From assembly GCA_937892215.1 (NCBI GenBank), contig CALAVE010000066.1, positions 1 through 41,968 of the forward strand: a DNA stretch of 41,968 bases, read 5' to 3'. Below, one piece after another: positions 7,715 through 15,508 of this stretch. The translations under genes were made by a program, and so were the position numbers. Position 1 is the stretch's first letter, and each line of letters begins with the position of its first letter. This DNA comes from an uncultured Porphyromonadaceae bacterium. GTDB lineage: Bacteria > Bacteroidota > Bacteroidia > Bacteroidales > Muribaculaceae. The notes beneath the pieces were generated by a model. It ran no database searches. It had not been told where the DNA came from and saw only the letters and a program-made list of their open reading frames with translations.

Positions 7715-7940
7715 GCGCACATAAGCACCCCGGAGCGCGCACGTGTCGCAGACCGAAAAACCCTCGGCTTCCGGCCTGCTCCGCCGTGGGCAGTTACCAC
7801 TATGCGTTGGTATTTTCTGCATTCGTTCCTTCAGAGCCAATGTCGCCATTGGCACCTTGTCTTTGGCTGTGCGCTTGCCGCTATTAGACCGCGCTCGGGA
7901 CTTGCTCCCGTTAGACTATGCTCATTCCGGGCGAACCGTT
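7715..7940. other. Gene-less stretch between convergent operons
   Basis: No convincing gene is seen here. Short plus-strand frames have no start context and no recognisable product. One small perfect hairpin is present, GCCAATG (7836-7842) with CATTGGC (7847-7853). The stretch separates the secG terminator from the terminator at 7941-7975. Confidence 0.5.
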
Positions 7941-7975
7941 AAAAATCGGGTCGGCATCACTGCCGGCCCGATTTT
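7941..7975 (-). terminator. Terminator of the TonB receptor/lipoprotein operon
   Basis: AAAATCGGG (7942-7950) pairs with CCCGATTTT (7967-7975), with an inner CGGCA/TGCCG stem. On the minus strand the hairpin ends in a short T run, so it terminates transcription coming from 8035. The symmetric ends could make it work in both directions. Confidence 0.8.
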
Positions 7976-8034
7976 ATCAATCTTGGCTTGCAAGCACCCT
8001 TGCGAGTGCCGCAAACGTCGCTAAGACGTGCTGA

Positions 8035-10320
8035 TTAGTTCTCCCACTCAATGTTCCAGATAGCCACGCGGTCCTTGTTAGAAGAGTTCTGCTGCGGGCA
8101 CTGGTTGGTGAAGCGGATGGTGAAGCCGTCAACAGCAATACCAGCGATGTCTTTCTCATAAGTGTAGAGAGTCTTCTGAGCGGCATTGTCGTTAGTGAGG
8201 ACATCACGCCAAACAGGCGAGCCGGTTACGTCGATTATATCGATGAGAATGCTCACCTTATCGTTAGCATAGGCCATACCGTAATTAAACTTCAGTTTAG
8301 TGATGTTGCCGGTCAAAGCGGGCGATGTGAGAGTTCCCACAGTAGTGGTCTTGCCGTTGAGGCAAGCAGCCGTGGCATACTCGCTTTGCGAGCCGCTCTT
8401 GAAGCCGATGAACTGGAACACAGGGTTGGAATCAGCTTCACCTCCTACGAGGATGTTGCAGTTCTCAGCGACCCAGCCTGCAGTGGAAGTGTAAGTTCCG
8501 TAGAATCCAGTCTGTTCGATGGTTTCCAGGTCGGCACGGTTACCGGTTTCCGGCTGAGGAGTCACACTACCGCCGCCGGCATTGAACTTCACGTCGTCGA
8601 GACACCAAGTAGCGTAGTTAGCGTCCTGAGTAGCATAGAAGCGGAAACCGATGAAGAATGTACCGTTGTAGTTGCTCAGGTCGATGTCGCCCGAACCCAC
8701 AAACTCAGAATAGCCGCTTGCCGGAGCCACAGCAATCTTAGCATTGAGCTGGTCCTTAACAGAAGCGGTGGCAGGATTGTCGCTATTGAGGATATAGATC
8801 TCAAACTTGGTTGTGGTGCTTCCGTAACCGTTAACCTGAGTGCGGAAGTTCAGAATCTTGCTCTCAGCGTTAGCGATGTCGAGTGCCGGCGAGATGAGCC
8901 ACTGGTCGAACGGCGGCTTGGTTCCCTTGTAACCGGTCATAGCGGCATAGTAGTTGTTGTTGAACGAAGTCACGTACCAAGCCTTGTCGCCGCTCACCTG
9001 CACCTGATGCCAATCTGATGGTATTGAGCCGCTTTCGAAGCCTTCGTTGAGCGTGGTAACACCACCGGTAACCACTGTCATCTGGAATTCATCCTCATAT
9101 CCGGTGTTGCCGGCGAGGCCGTGAGTACCCATGTAGTTAGCGAATTCGCCCTTAAGATAGATTTGCGTCTTCCAAGCCACTTCGTTATCCACCAGGTTAG
9201 CCTTCTCCTGCAGCGGAGTGCCGAACGGCAGAGGCACTACGATACACTTGGTGTAGTCGGTCTCCTCCGGGTCGTCGGCGATGACGATGGTGTTGTCCAG
9301 AGTAGATGGAGCCTCAAACTCGATGTCGTCATTACTCTTCACCGAGTTAACCTCGGGAGCCACGGCGCCAACGATGTAACCCAGAACCCAACCGGTTTTT
9401 CCCTGGCCCTGAAGTTCAATAGCCTCGGCCACAGTGTAAGGCTCAACCTTGGAGCCCTTCGACTCGAAGCTCTCGCAGTCGGTAACGTCGCGCAGATAGA
9501 GCTGCCATGTTCCGTCCTGTCCGTCGCGTGTGTTGTAGTAGTCGAGCACGCCATAGACCGTACCTGTGCCCATAGGCAGAGGCTCGCCGTAGAACGATGC
9601 GTAACCGCTGTTACGAACCACCAGCGTATTGCCTTCGGCGTCCTGGATGTTACGGTTAACGGTTGTCTGCTTAGTTGCGAATGTGGCAGTTCCGTCGGCA
9701 TCGGGGAATTTCACACCGCTAATTTTCACGAGACGGCCCTGATACTCGCGCAGAGCCTCGGCAGAGTGCTTCAGGTCACCGATTGAGATTTCAGTAGCCA
9801 CCACCTTGCTCATGTCGGGCATACCGTTAGTTTCCACGCGGCTCTGGAAGGCCTCGTAGGGCATGAATGTGGCTTCCCACACCTTGCCGCTGGCATACCA
9901 TGCCGGGTGACCGAGTTGCTGCTGGCCGTTGTACTTACCCACGTAGATATTGTTCGATGAACCTTCCTCGTACTTGAGTCCCAGAACTATTTCCTGGCCT
10001 TCACGATAAGTGGTGTAAGTGTTCGACTGGTTGATGGAAAGTTTCAGAGCGCCGGTCTCATCCTGGATGTAGATGGACTTGTAGATGTTACCGCTCTCGT
10101 CGCTACTAACAATGAAACCATGGAGGTAGATGTCCTCTTTCACGGTGTCGATGTAGTTCACCGCATCTTGCCAGTACTTCTCCTTGAACTCCTTGATGGT
10201 CATGTTAGCCTCATGTTCTGCTACAGGCACCACCAGAGGCGGCATGTCGAATTCGTCGTTACAGCTGATGGCGAATACCGACAGGAGCAGGATGCTAAGA
10301 TAAAAATTAATACGTTTCAT
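8035..10320 (-). CDS. Multidomain surface lipoprotein (DUF5689, DUF6359-like, choice-of-anchor J)
   Basis: A 761-residue lipoprotein with a lipobox ending at Cys20 (FAISC), predicted to sit on the outer membrane. Domains in order: a DUF5689 OB-like region (about 35-285, with IYLHGFIVSSDESGNIYKSI); a DUF6359-like region (about 290-420, YTVAEAIELQGQGKTGWVLG); a choice-of-anchor J jelly roll (about 425-590, NEGFESGSIPSDWHQ); and a second jelly-roll-like C-terminus (about 600-761, ending IWNIEWEN). These are binding, not catalytic, modules. It starts 63 bp after the TonB-dependent receptor and takes the place SusD holds in classical loci. Its ligand is unknown; no glycoside hydrolase or peptidase lies in the same operon. 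Confidence 0.85.
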   Translation of the reverse strand: MKRINFYLSILLLSVFAISCNDEFDMPPLVVPVAEHEANMTIKEFKEKYWQDAVNYIDTVKEDIYLHGFIVSSDESGNIYKSIYIQDETGALKLSINQSNTYTTYREGQEIVLGLKYEEGSSNNIYVGKYNGQQQLGHPAWYASGKVWEATFMPYEAFQSRVETNGMPDMSKVVATEISIGDLKHSAEALREYQGRLVKISGVKFPDADGTATFATKQTTVNRNIQDAEGNTLVVRNSGYASFYGEPLPMGTGTVYGVLDYYNTRDGQDGTWQLYLRDVTDCESFESKGSKVEPYTVAEAIELQGQGKTGWVLGYIVGAVAPEVNSVKSNDDIEFEAPSTLDNTIVIADDPEETDYTKCIVVPLPFGTPLQEKANLVDNEVAWKTQIYLKGEFANYMGTHGLAGNTGYEDEFQMTVVTGGVTTLNEGFESGSIPSDWHQVQVSGDKAWYVTSFNNNYYAAMTGYKGTKPPFDQWLISPALDIANAESKILNFRTQVNGYGSTTTKFEIYILNSDNPATASVKDQLNAKIAVAPASGYSEFVGSGDIDLSNYNGTFFIGFRFYATQDANYATWCLDDVKFNAGGGSVTPQPETGNRADLETIEQTGFYGTYTSTAGWVAENCNILVGGEADSNPVFQFIGFKSGSQSEYATAACLNGKTTTVGTLTSPALTGNITKLKFNYGMAYANDKVSILIDIIDVTGSPVWRDVLTNDNAAQKTLYTYEKDIAGIAVDGFTIRFTNQCPQQNSSNKDRVAIWNIEWEN

Positions 10321-10383
10321 ATTGTTGATTGTTTTTATTATTTATCTGTTTGTGTGATTATAATATTGTGTTAAATCGCTTAA

Positions 10384-13185
10384 TTAGAATCTTACACCAA
10401 TGTTGAGGAAAATCTTGGTTCCCTGAGCGAAGTAGTACTTGTTAGGCAACTTGGCTGTCAGTGTCTTGGTGTCGATACGTCCTTGCTGGTATCCTCCAGT
10501 CATGATGTTAGTGTTGTTGAGCAGGTTGTTGATGCTCAGGTTCAGGTTGAGCGACGCCTTGCGGTTGAGGTAGATGATGTGACCCACACTTGCGTCAACG
10601 ATGAATGCGTCGTTCAGTTTCTCTTGCGAGTTGAGGTCGGCGTAACGGGCACGGAGGTCGTCCATGTCGGTAGCCAGCGTCCACAGGTCATCCATAGCCT
10701 CGTGGCGCATCGGGGTGAGGTCCACGTAAGCGCGGTTGAGGTAGGTTCCGCTAATCTCAAAGAACCAGCGGTGAGGAGCGGCCCAGTTCACACCCAGGGT
10801 GTAGGCCTCCTGAGGCGTTCCGCCCACGTAGTAGTTCTTCAGGTAAACGGTCTTGGTGATATCCTCATAGAGGCCGTTCTCCACGCTACGTGTTCCCAGC
10901 GGTCGGTTCTTGTACTGATAGCGGGCTATGTTGGCGGCACCGCTCAGGGTTACCGAAGGAGTAACCTTCACGCTTGCGCCGATTTCAATTCCCTTGAACA
11001 CCTTGTGCACGCCGGTGAGCGCATAGTTCACGAATGTGTTCATGGCATCGTCGTAGAACGCGGTGCGCTCGGTTCCGTCCTGCATATCGGTGTAGAAGGC
11101 GGTAATAACGCCCTTGAAGATGCGGTAGTTCCAGTTGTAACTCAGGTCGGCGCTCCACACTTTCTCGCTCTTGAGGTTGGTGATTACGTCGTCCTTGATA
11201 CGCGGCGACACATAGGCGTTGTAGCTCAGAGGAGCGTGAGTGCCGTAGTAGCCGTGCAGTGCGAAGTTGTTACGACCGTCGAGTTTGAATATGATACCGC
11301 CCTTGAAGGCGTAGTTCACGAAGTCGTGTTTCACACCCTTGCCGTAAGAATTGTTCAGGTAGTTACCCTTGGTGTCGGTCAAGTAGTTTCCGTACTCATC
11401 TTTAAATATAGAGCGTCCGTTGAGCATGAAGCCTTCGCGCTGGAACGACGAGTAGCTCACGTTCACGCTGTAGTCGATGTTCCACTTGGCGAAGTTCCAC
11501 ACGTTCTGCAGCCAGATGTTGCCCTTCAGACCGTAGATATTGTAGTCGTAACCGAAGCGGTCGCCCTTGAATATCTTGCGGTTGGGGTCCAGTGTGTTGT
11601 TCTGGGTCACCACGTTGTCGCCCGAGAAGTCACGCTCGCTGAACGGGTCGGTGTCCAGCCAGTAGCGTCCGCCCAGCAGGTCTTTCATCGTCTTGTAGTA
11701 CGACGAGTTAGTGTAGTTCAGTCCTACGCCGCCCTGCAGGGTGAGTTCCTTGTTGATTCGGGTGTTGAGTGTGCTGTTGAACATCCATGCGGCCTGGTTG
11801 CTGTGACGGTTCTCCAGGATGTAGGTGGAGCCGTGCTCCTCGCCTGTCTGGTCGGCAATCACGTTGTTGCGGTAGTTAGCCTGATACATTCCGTTCCAGT
11901 CCATTTGGCGGTAGTCCTCGTCGTTGAGCCACAGGTCGGTATAGAGAGCCTTAACCGACTCGTCGGTGTAGTACGACGGAAGGTAACGGTAATAGTCGGG
12001 CTTTGGATCGGCGGCCTTGTTCCAGTTAATCGACGACGAAGCGTAGAACGACTTCTGGAATGCGGCACCGGTATTGAGCTTGGTGTTGTCGTTAATGTCC
12101 CACACCCAGTTCAGGATTGCCGTGGGGCTGAACGATTCCACCACGCGGTGGTTACGCTTCTTGCCTTCCTGCCAGCCCCAGCTGGGATTGTACTTGTTGT
12201 CGCCGGCAAGCTGATAGGCTTCCAGATAAGTCGCCATGTTAGACGAACGCTTGGTGGGAGCGCCGAATGTGGTGAGCGACAGGCTGTGATGGCGATTGAA
12301 CACCTTCTGAGCCGAGACAAAGTAGCCCCAGCTGTTATAGAACGTTCCGGGGTATATACCCTCATCGGCATATCGGCCCACTGCCGAGAGCGTCAGAGCC
12401 CAGCCCTTGTCGTTAAGTCCGGTGCTGTAGGTCACCATTCCGCGGTACTTGTAGTTGCCATTGGTGTAAGCCACACCGGCACGGAAACCCGGCGAATAGT
12501 CCTTGGCGTAGGTGGCGATGTTAGTAGCGCCGCCCAGACCGCCGAAGCCGTAACTCACGGCCTCAACGCCCAGTCCGGTGCTCTTGCTGCGGAAGGCCTG
12601 ATTCAGACCTCCGGTCATAGAGTAATTGAACCGTCCGCGAGCTGCATCGTTGAAATTCACACCGTTAATGTAGGTTTGCGAATACTCGTTCTGGTACCCC
12701 CTTATGCGGAATCGCATAATACTGAACTTGAAGCTGGCGGCCTGATAGAACGGGTTGTCGCTGGCTCCCGTAAGCAAGCCCACCGATTGTGTGTTGCCTT
12801 CTTCGTCTTCAAGGTCCGACTGGCTGATAGTCAGGTCCAGGTTGTTGTCCTTGAATGCCTGAACGGCACTGAACTCAGTCGGCTTGATTGCCACCGAACC
12901 CAGGCTGAGGACGTTGTTGTTAAAAATCTCCACGTCCTGGAAATGGTCATCGTAGCCGTAGCCGAAAATTAACAGGTTATCCTTACCCTCTTTGGCATTG
13001 GAGATGTAGAAGTCTCCATTAGGACCGGTGGTGGCTGAAACGCCCTGACTGCCAAGCAGGACTGTTGCACCCGCCACAGGCTGCTTAGTCTGGGCATCAA
13101 CAACCACGCCTCGCACTCCCGCGTTTTGAGCAAACATGCCCACGGATGCGAATAGCGCAATTAGCATAAACAGTTTAAGTCTCAT
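10384..13185 (-). CDS. TonB-dependent outer-membrane receptor with CarboxypepD regulatory-like domain
   Basis: A 933-residue outer-membrane transporter. It has a signal peptide ending at FAQ (residue 20), a carboxypeptidase-regulatory-like beta sandwich (about 24-95, VRGVVVDAQTKQPVAG), a plug region (about 110-240, with FRIRGYQNEYSQTYINGVNF) and a 22-strand barrel ending in the aromatic VRF terminus. It is not of the long SusC type with a SusC/RagA plug signature, and the partner is a DUF5689 lipoprotein rather than SusD. Together the two would import a bulky or scarce nutrient across the outer membrane. The leader has a hairpin at 13231-13264 and the promoter box at 13278-13285. The substrate cannot be inferred. 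Confidence 0.9.
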   Translation of the reverse strand: MRLKLFMLIALFASVGMFAQNAGVRGVVVDAQTKQPVAGATVLLGSQGVSATTGPNGDFYISNAKEGKDNLLIFGYGYDDHFQDVEIFNNNVLSLGSVAIKPTEFSAVQAFKDNNLDLTISQSDLEDEEGNTQSVGLLTGASDNPFYQAASFKFSIMRFRIRGYQNEYSQTYINGVNFNDAARGRFNYSMTGGLNQAFRSKSTGLGVEAVSYGFGGLGGATNIATYAKDYSPGFRAGVAYTNGNYKYRGMVTYSTGLNDKGWALTLSAVGRYADEGIYPGTFYNSWGYFVSAQKVFNRHHSLSLTTFGAPTKRSSNMATYLEAYQLAGDNKYNPSWGWQEGKKRNHRVVESFSPTAILNWVWDINDNTKLNTGAAFQKSFYASSSINWNKAADPKPDYYRYLPSYYTDESVKALYTDLWLNDEDYRQMDWNGMYQANYRNNVIADQTGEEHGSTYILENRHSNQAAWMFNSTLNTRINKELTLQGGVGLNYTNSSYYKTMKDLLGGRYWLDTDPFSERDFSGDNVVTQNNTLDPNRKIFKGDRFGYDYNIYGLKGNIWLQNVWNFAKWNIDYSVNVSYSSFQREGFMLNGRSIFKDEYGNYLTDTKGNYLNNSYGKGVKHDFVNYAFKGGIIFKLDGRNNFALHGYYGTHAPLSYNAYVSPRIKDDVITNLKSEKVWSADLSYNWNYRIFKGVITAFYTDMQDGTERTAFYDDAMNTFVNYALTGVHKVFKGIEIGASVKVTPSVTLSGAANIARYQYKNRPLGTRSVENGLYEDITKTVYLKNYYVGGTPQEAYTLGVNWAAPHRWFFEISGTYLNRAYVDLTPMRHEAMDDLWTLATDMDDLRARYADLNSQEKLNDAFIVDASVGHIIYLNRKASLNLNLSINNLLNNTNIMTGGYQQGRIDTKTLTAKLPNKYYFAQGTKIFLNIGVRF

Positions 13186-13230
13186 AAAAATAATTTATAT
13201 GTGTAAAAAATGTTAGTTTTTAAGTTAATT

Positions 13231-13264
13231 TAAGATAACGCGGCCACCGCTACGGCCTATCTTA
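13231..13264 (-). promoter_or_regulatory. Hairpin in the leader of the TonB receptor mRNA
   Basis: TAAGATA (13231-13237) pairs with TATCTTA (13258-13264), with an inner GGCC (13242-13245) and GGCC (13254-13257) pairing. It lies between the -7 box and the start codon. No T run follows, so it may be a stabilising or regulatory stem rather than a terminator. Confidence 0.45.
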
Positions 13265-13277
13265 ACGGTAAAGTAAA

Positions 13278-13285
13278 CAAAGGTA
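13278..13285 (-). promoter_or_regulatory. -7 box of the TonB receptor operon
   Basis: On the minus strand TACCTTTG matches TAnnTTTG exactly. A -33 TTTG at 19-21 bases is not clear. The leader to the ATG at 13185 is about 85 nt. Confidence 0.5.
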
Positions 13286-13465
13286 AGCAATAATTTCTAA
13301 TTAGTGAAATTTTTTGTGAAGAAATTTTAACTGAGCCACGTTTTTTGCAAGTTTTTGGGCAGTTCACGCTCCCACATCAGTAATCCGCAGTCACGACTCG
13401 GGGCACAGAAGGTTTTTTTTGCTTATTATTTTCTCGTTTTGCTCTGTTTTCTCAGCTTTATTTCG

Positions 13466-13473
13466 TAATTTTG
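13466..13473 (+). promoter_or_regulatory. Candidate -7 box upstream of the repeat element and nadB
   Basis: TAATTTTG matches the Bacteroidetes -7 box. A TTTTG at 13437-13441 is 24 bases upstream, slightly far for a -33 box. If used, the 176-bp repeat element at 13490-13665 would be transcribed as part of the nadB leader. The remainder of 13286-13489 shows no gene. Confidence 0.45.
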
Positions 13474-13489
13474 CTTGTGAAATGACTTT

Positions 13490-13665
13490 AGGAGTGTTCT
13501 ATAAATTAATAACAGTAACGATGTGTTCTTGGCTCATTTTGTTTTCTATCGGCATCTGCTGCGCTAAAGTCTTGCAACGTAGCCCGCTACGCCGCTTCAT
13601 CTTTAACTTCGCATCTGCTCGATATAAATTCAAAATCATCGCAAGTTAATTTATAGAACACTCCT
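13490..13665. repeat. Palindromic repeat element with 20-bp perfect terminal inverted repeats
   Basis: The left end AGGAGTGTTCTATAAATTAA (13490-13509) is the exact reverse complement of the right end at 13646-13665. Inside are two direct copies of GCATCTGCT (13552-13560 and 13612-13620) and a central CGTAG-CCCG-CTACG palindrome near 13579-13592. It has no coding capacity. The centre and the GCAGAT-type flanks are shared with the element at 15375-15494, so the two belong to one family. It sits between a candidate promoter and nadB. Confidence 0.75.
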
Positions 13666-13708
13666 TTATACAGATAACCGAAACTAAAAACGAAAACCGT
13701 CAATCATT

Positions 13709-15301
13709 ATGACAAGAAAATACGACTACCTTATCATCGGCTCGGGAGTGGCCGGTATGAGTTTCGCGCTGAAAGTGGCCAAGACAGGCTCAGTGGCGCT
13801 GATTTGCAAGAGTTCACTCGACGAGGCTAACACCGACCTGGCTCAGGGCGGTGTGGCAAGTGTGACTAATCTGCTCGTTGACAACTTCGACAAGCACATA
13901 CACGACACCATGGTGGCCGGCGACTGGCTCAGCGACCCCGAGGCCGTGAAGAAAGTGGTTACCGAGGCCCCCGGACAAATCAGGCAACTCATTGAGTGGG
14001 GCGTGGAATTCGACAAGAAGGAAGACGGCAACTTCGACCTTCACCGCGAGGGCGGCCACAGCGAGTTCCGCATCCTGCACCATGCCGACAACACCGGCCA
14101 CGAGATTCAGCAGTCGCTGGTGGCGGCTGTGAAGGCCAACGAGCACATCGACATTTTTGAAAACCACTTCGCCGTGGAGATTCTCACCCAGCACCACCTG
14201 GGCAAGATAGTGACCCGCCGCACACAAGACATAGAATGCTATGGTGCCTACGTGCTCGACCAGCAGAGCGGACGTGTCGATACGTTCCTCTCGCGCGTAA
14301 CGCTTATGGCCACCGGCGGCATCGGCTCGGTGTATCGCACCACCACCAATCCGCTCATCGCCACAGGCGACGGAATAGCCATGGTGTATCGTGCCAAGGG
14401 AACCGTGCAGGACATGGAATTCGTCCAGTTCCACCCCACCGCACTCTACCACCCCGGCGACCGCCCCGCGTTCCTCATCACCGAGGCCATGCGCGGCTAC
14501 GGAGCTGTACTGCGCAACCTGGCCGGCGAGGAGTTCATGCAGAAGTATGACCCGCGCCTGTCTCTAGCCCCGCGCGACGTGGTGGCACGCGCCATCGACA
14601 GCGAGATGAAGCAGCGCGGCGAAGACCATGTGTTCCTCGACGTAACGCACAAAGACCCCGAGGAGACCAAGCATCACTTCCCCAACATCTACAAGCACTG
14701 CCTGGAAATAGGCATCGACATAACCAAGGAATACATTCCGGTGGTGCCGGCTGCGCACTACCTGTGCGGCGGCATCAAGGTGGATCTCAACGCCTGCTCG
14801 TCGATTCACCGTCTCTACGCCGTGGGTGAATGCTCGTGTACAGGACTTCACGGAGGCAACCGTCTGGCCAGCAACTCGCTGATTGAGGCCGTTGTGTATG
14901 CCGACGCCGCTGCCAAGCACGCCATTGAGCACCACAATCACTACGCCTTCCGCGAGGACATCCCCGAGTGGGACGACAGCGGCACCACGCACCCCGAGGA
15001 GATGGTGCTTATCAGTCAGAGCGAAAAAGAAGTGGAAGACATCATGAGCGCCTACGTGGGCATCGTGCGAAGCAACCTGCGTCTGGACCGCGCATGGAAC
15101 CGACTCGACATCCTCTACGAAGAGACCGAGAAACTGTTCAAGACCAGCAAGGTGAGCCGACGCATCTGCGAGTTGCGTAACATCATCAACGTGGGCTATC
15201 TGATTATGCGTCAGGCTAAAGAACGCAAGGAATCGCGCGGACTCCACTACACCGTTGACTATCCGCCCGCTCCCAAGAACGAGGAAGACCTCAAGTTCTA
15301 A
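13709..15301 (+). CDS. nadB: L-aspartate oxidase
   Basis: A 530-residue FAD flavoprotein that oxidises L-aspartate to iminoaspartate, the first step of de novo NAD synthesis, in the cytoplasm. The dinucleotide fold is at the N-terminus (IIGSGVAGMSFA, 9-20). The succinate dehydrogenase/fumarate reductase flavoprotein signatures follow: DLAQGGVA, FVQFHPTALYHPGDR, LITEAMRGYGAVLRN, SLAPRDVVARAID, and GLHGGNRLASNSLIEAVVYA. The C-terminal helical domain is complete (RAWNRLDILYEE...). Length is normal for NadB. nadA and nadC are not adjacent. It is flanked on both sides by copies of the same repeat family, the upstream copy lying in its probable leader. Confidence 0.96.
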   Translation: MTRKYDYLIIGSGVAGMSFALKVAKTGSVALICKSSLDEANTDLAQGGVASVTNLLVDNFDKHIHDTMVAGDWLSDPEAVKKVVTEAPGQIRQLIEWGVEFDKKEDGNFDLHREGGHSEFRILHHADNTGHEIQQSLVAAVKANEHIDIFENHFAVEILTQHHLGKIVTRRTQDIECYGAYVLDQQSGRVDTFLSRVTLMATGGIGSVYRTTTNPLIATGDGIAMVYRAKGTVQDMEFVQFHPTALYHPGDRPAFLITEAMRGYGAVLRNLAGEEFMQKYDPRLSLAPRDVVARAIDSEMKQRGEDHVFLDVTHKDPEETKHHFPNIYKHCLEIGIDITKEYIPVVPAAHYLCGGIKVDLNACSSIHRLYAVGECSCTGLHGGNRLASNSLIEAVVYADAAAKHAIEHHNHYAFREDIPEWDDSGTTHPEEMVLISQSEKEVEDIMSAYVGIVRSNLRLDRAWNRLDILYEETEKLFKTSKVSRRICELRNIINVGYLIMRQAKERKESRGLHYTVDYPPAPKNEEDLKF

Positions 15302-15374
15302 TCACGCCACATTTGCCCGTCAGTAGCGGCCGCTCACGCTACCCTGATTCATAAACCCGAATCGGCCCATTAGG

Positions 15375-15494
15375 ATTTATGCCAGAGCAGATTTTATTTT
15401 GAGAAGGTTGCGAAGTGATTGCTGAAGACATAGCGGGCTATGGCAAAACAATCACTGAAGCAAGATGCCAAAAGAAAACTGTTATGGCATAAAT
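15375..15494. repeat. Palindromic repeat element, second copy, between convergent genes
   Basis: ATTTATGCCA (15375-15384) and TGGCATAAAT (15485-15494) are exact inverted repeats, extended imperfectly inward (AGCAGATTTT against AAAACTGTT). The centre TAGCGGGCTA (15431-15440) matches, in opposite orientation, the core of the 13490 element, and GCAGAT/GCAAGATGCC flanks also correspond. It lies 74 bp after nadB and 15 bp before the end of the minus-strand gene, so it may end transcription of both. Confidence 0.65.
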
Positions 15495-15508
15495 AGACTT
15501 TATAAAAC

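Noticed and set aside
7836..7860. TGGCAC-like box as a sigma-54 promoter
   Set aside because: The GG to GC spacing and the -12 TTGC element do not fit the consensus.
7743..8024. 93-codon plus-strand frame after the secG terminator
   Set aside because: No start signal, overlaps a strong terminator hairpin and encodes nothing recognisable.
10483..12972. 829-codon open frame antisense to the TonB-dependent receptor
   Set aside because: It is the mirror of a strongly biased coding frame. The product is repetitive in Val/His/Gly with no domain, and the minus-strand receptor explains the region fully.
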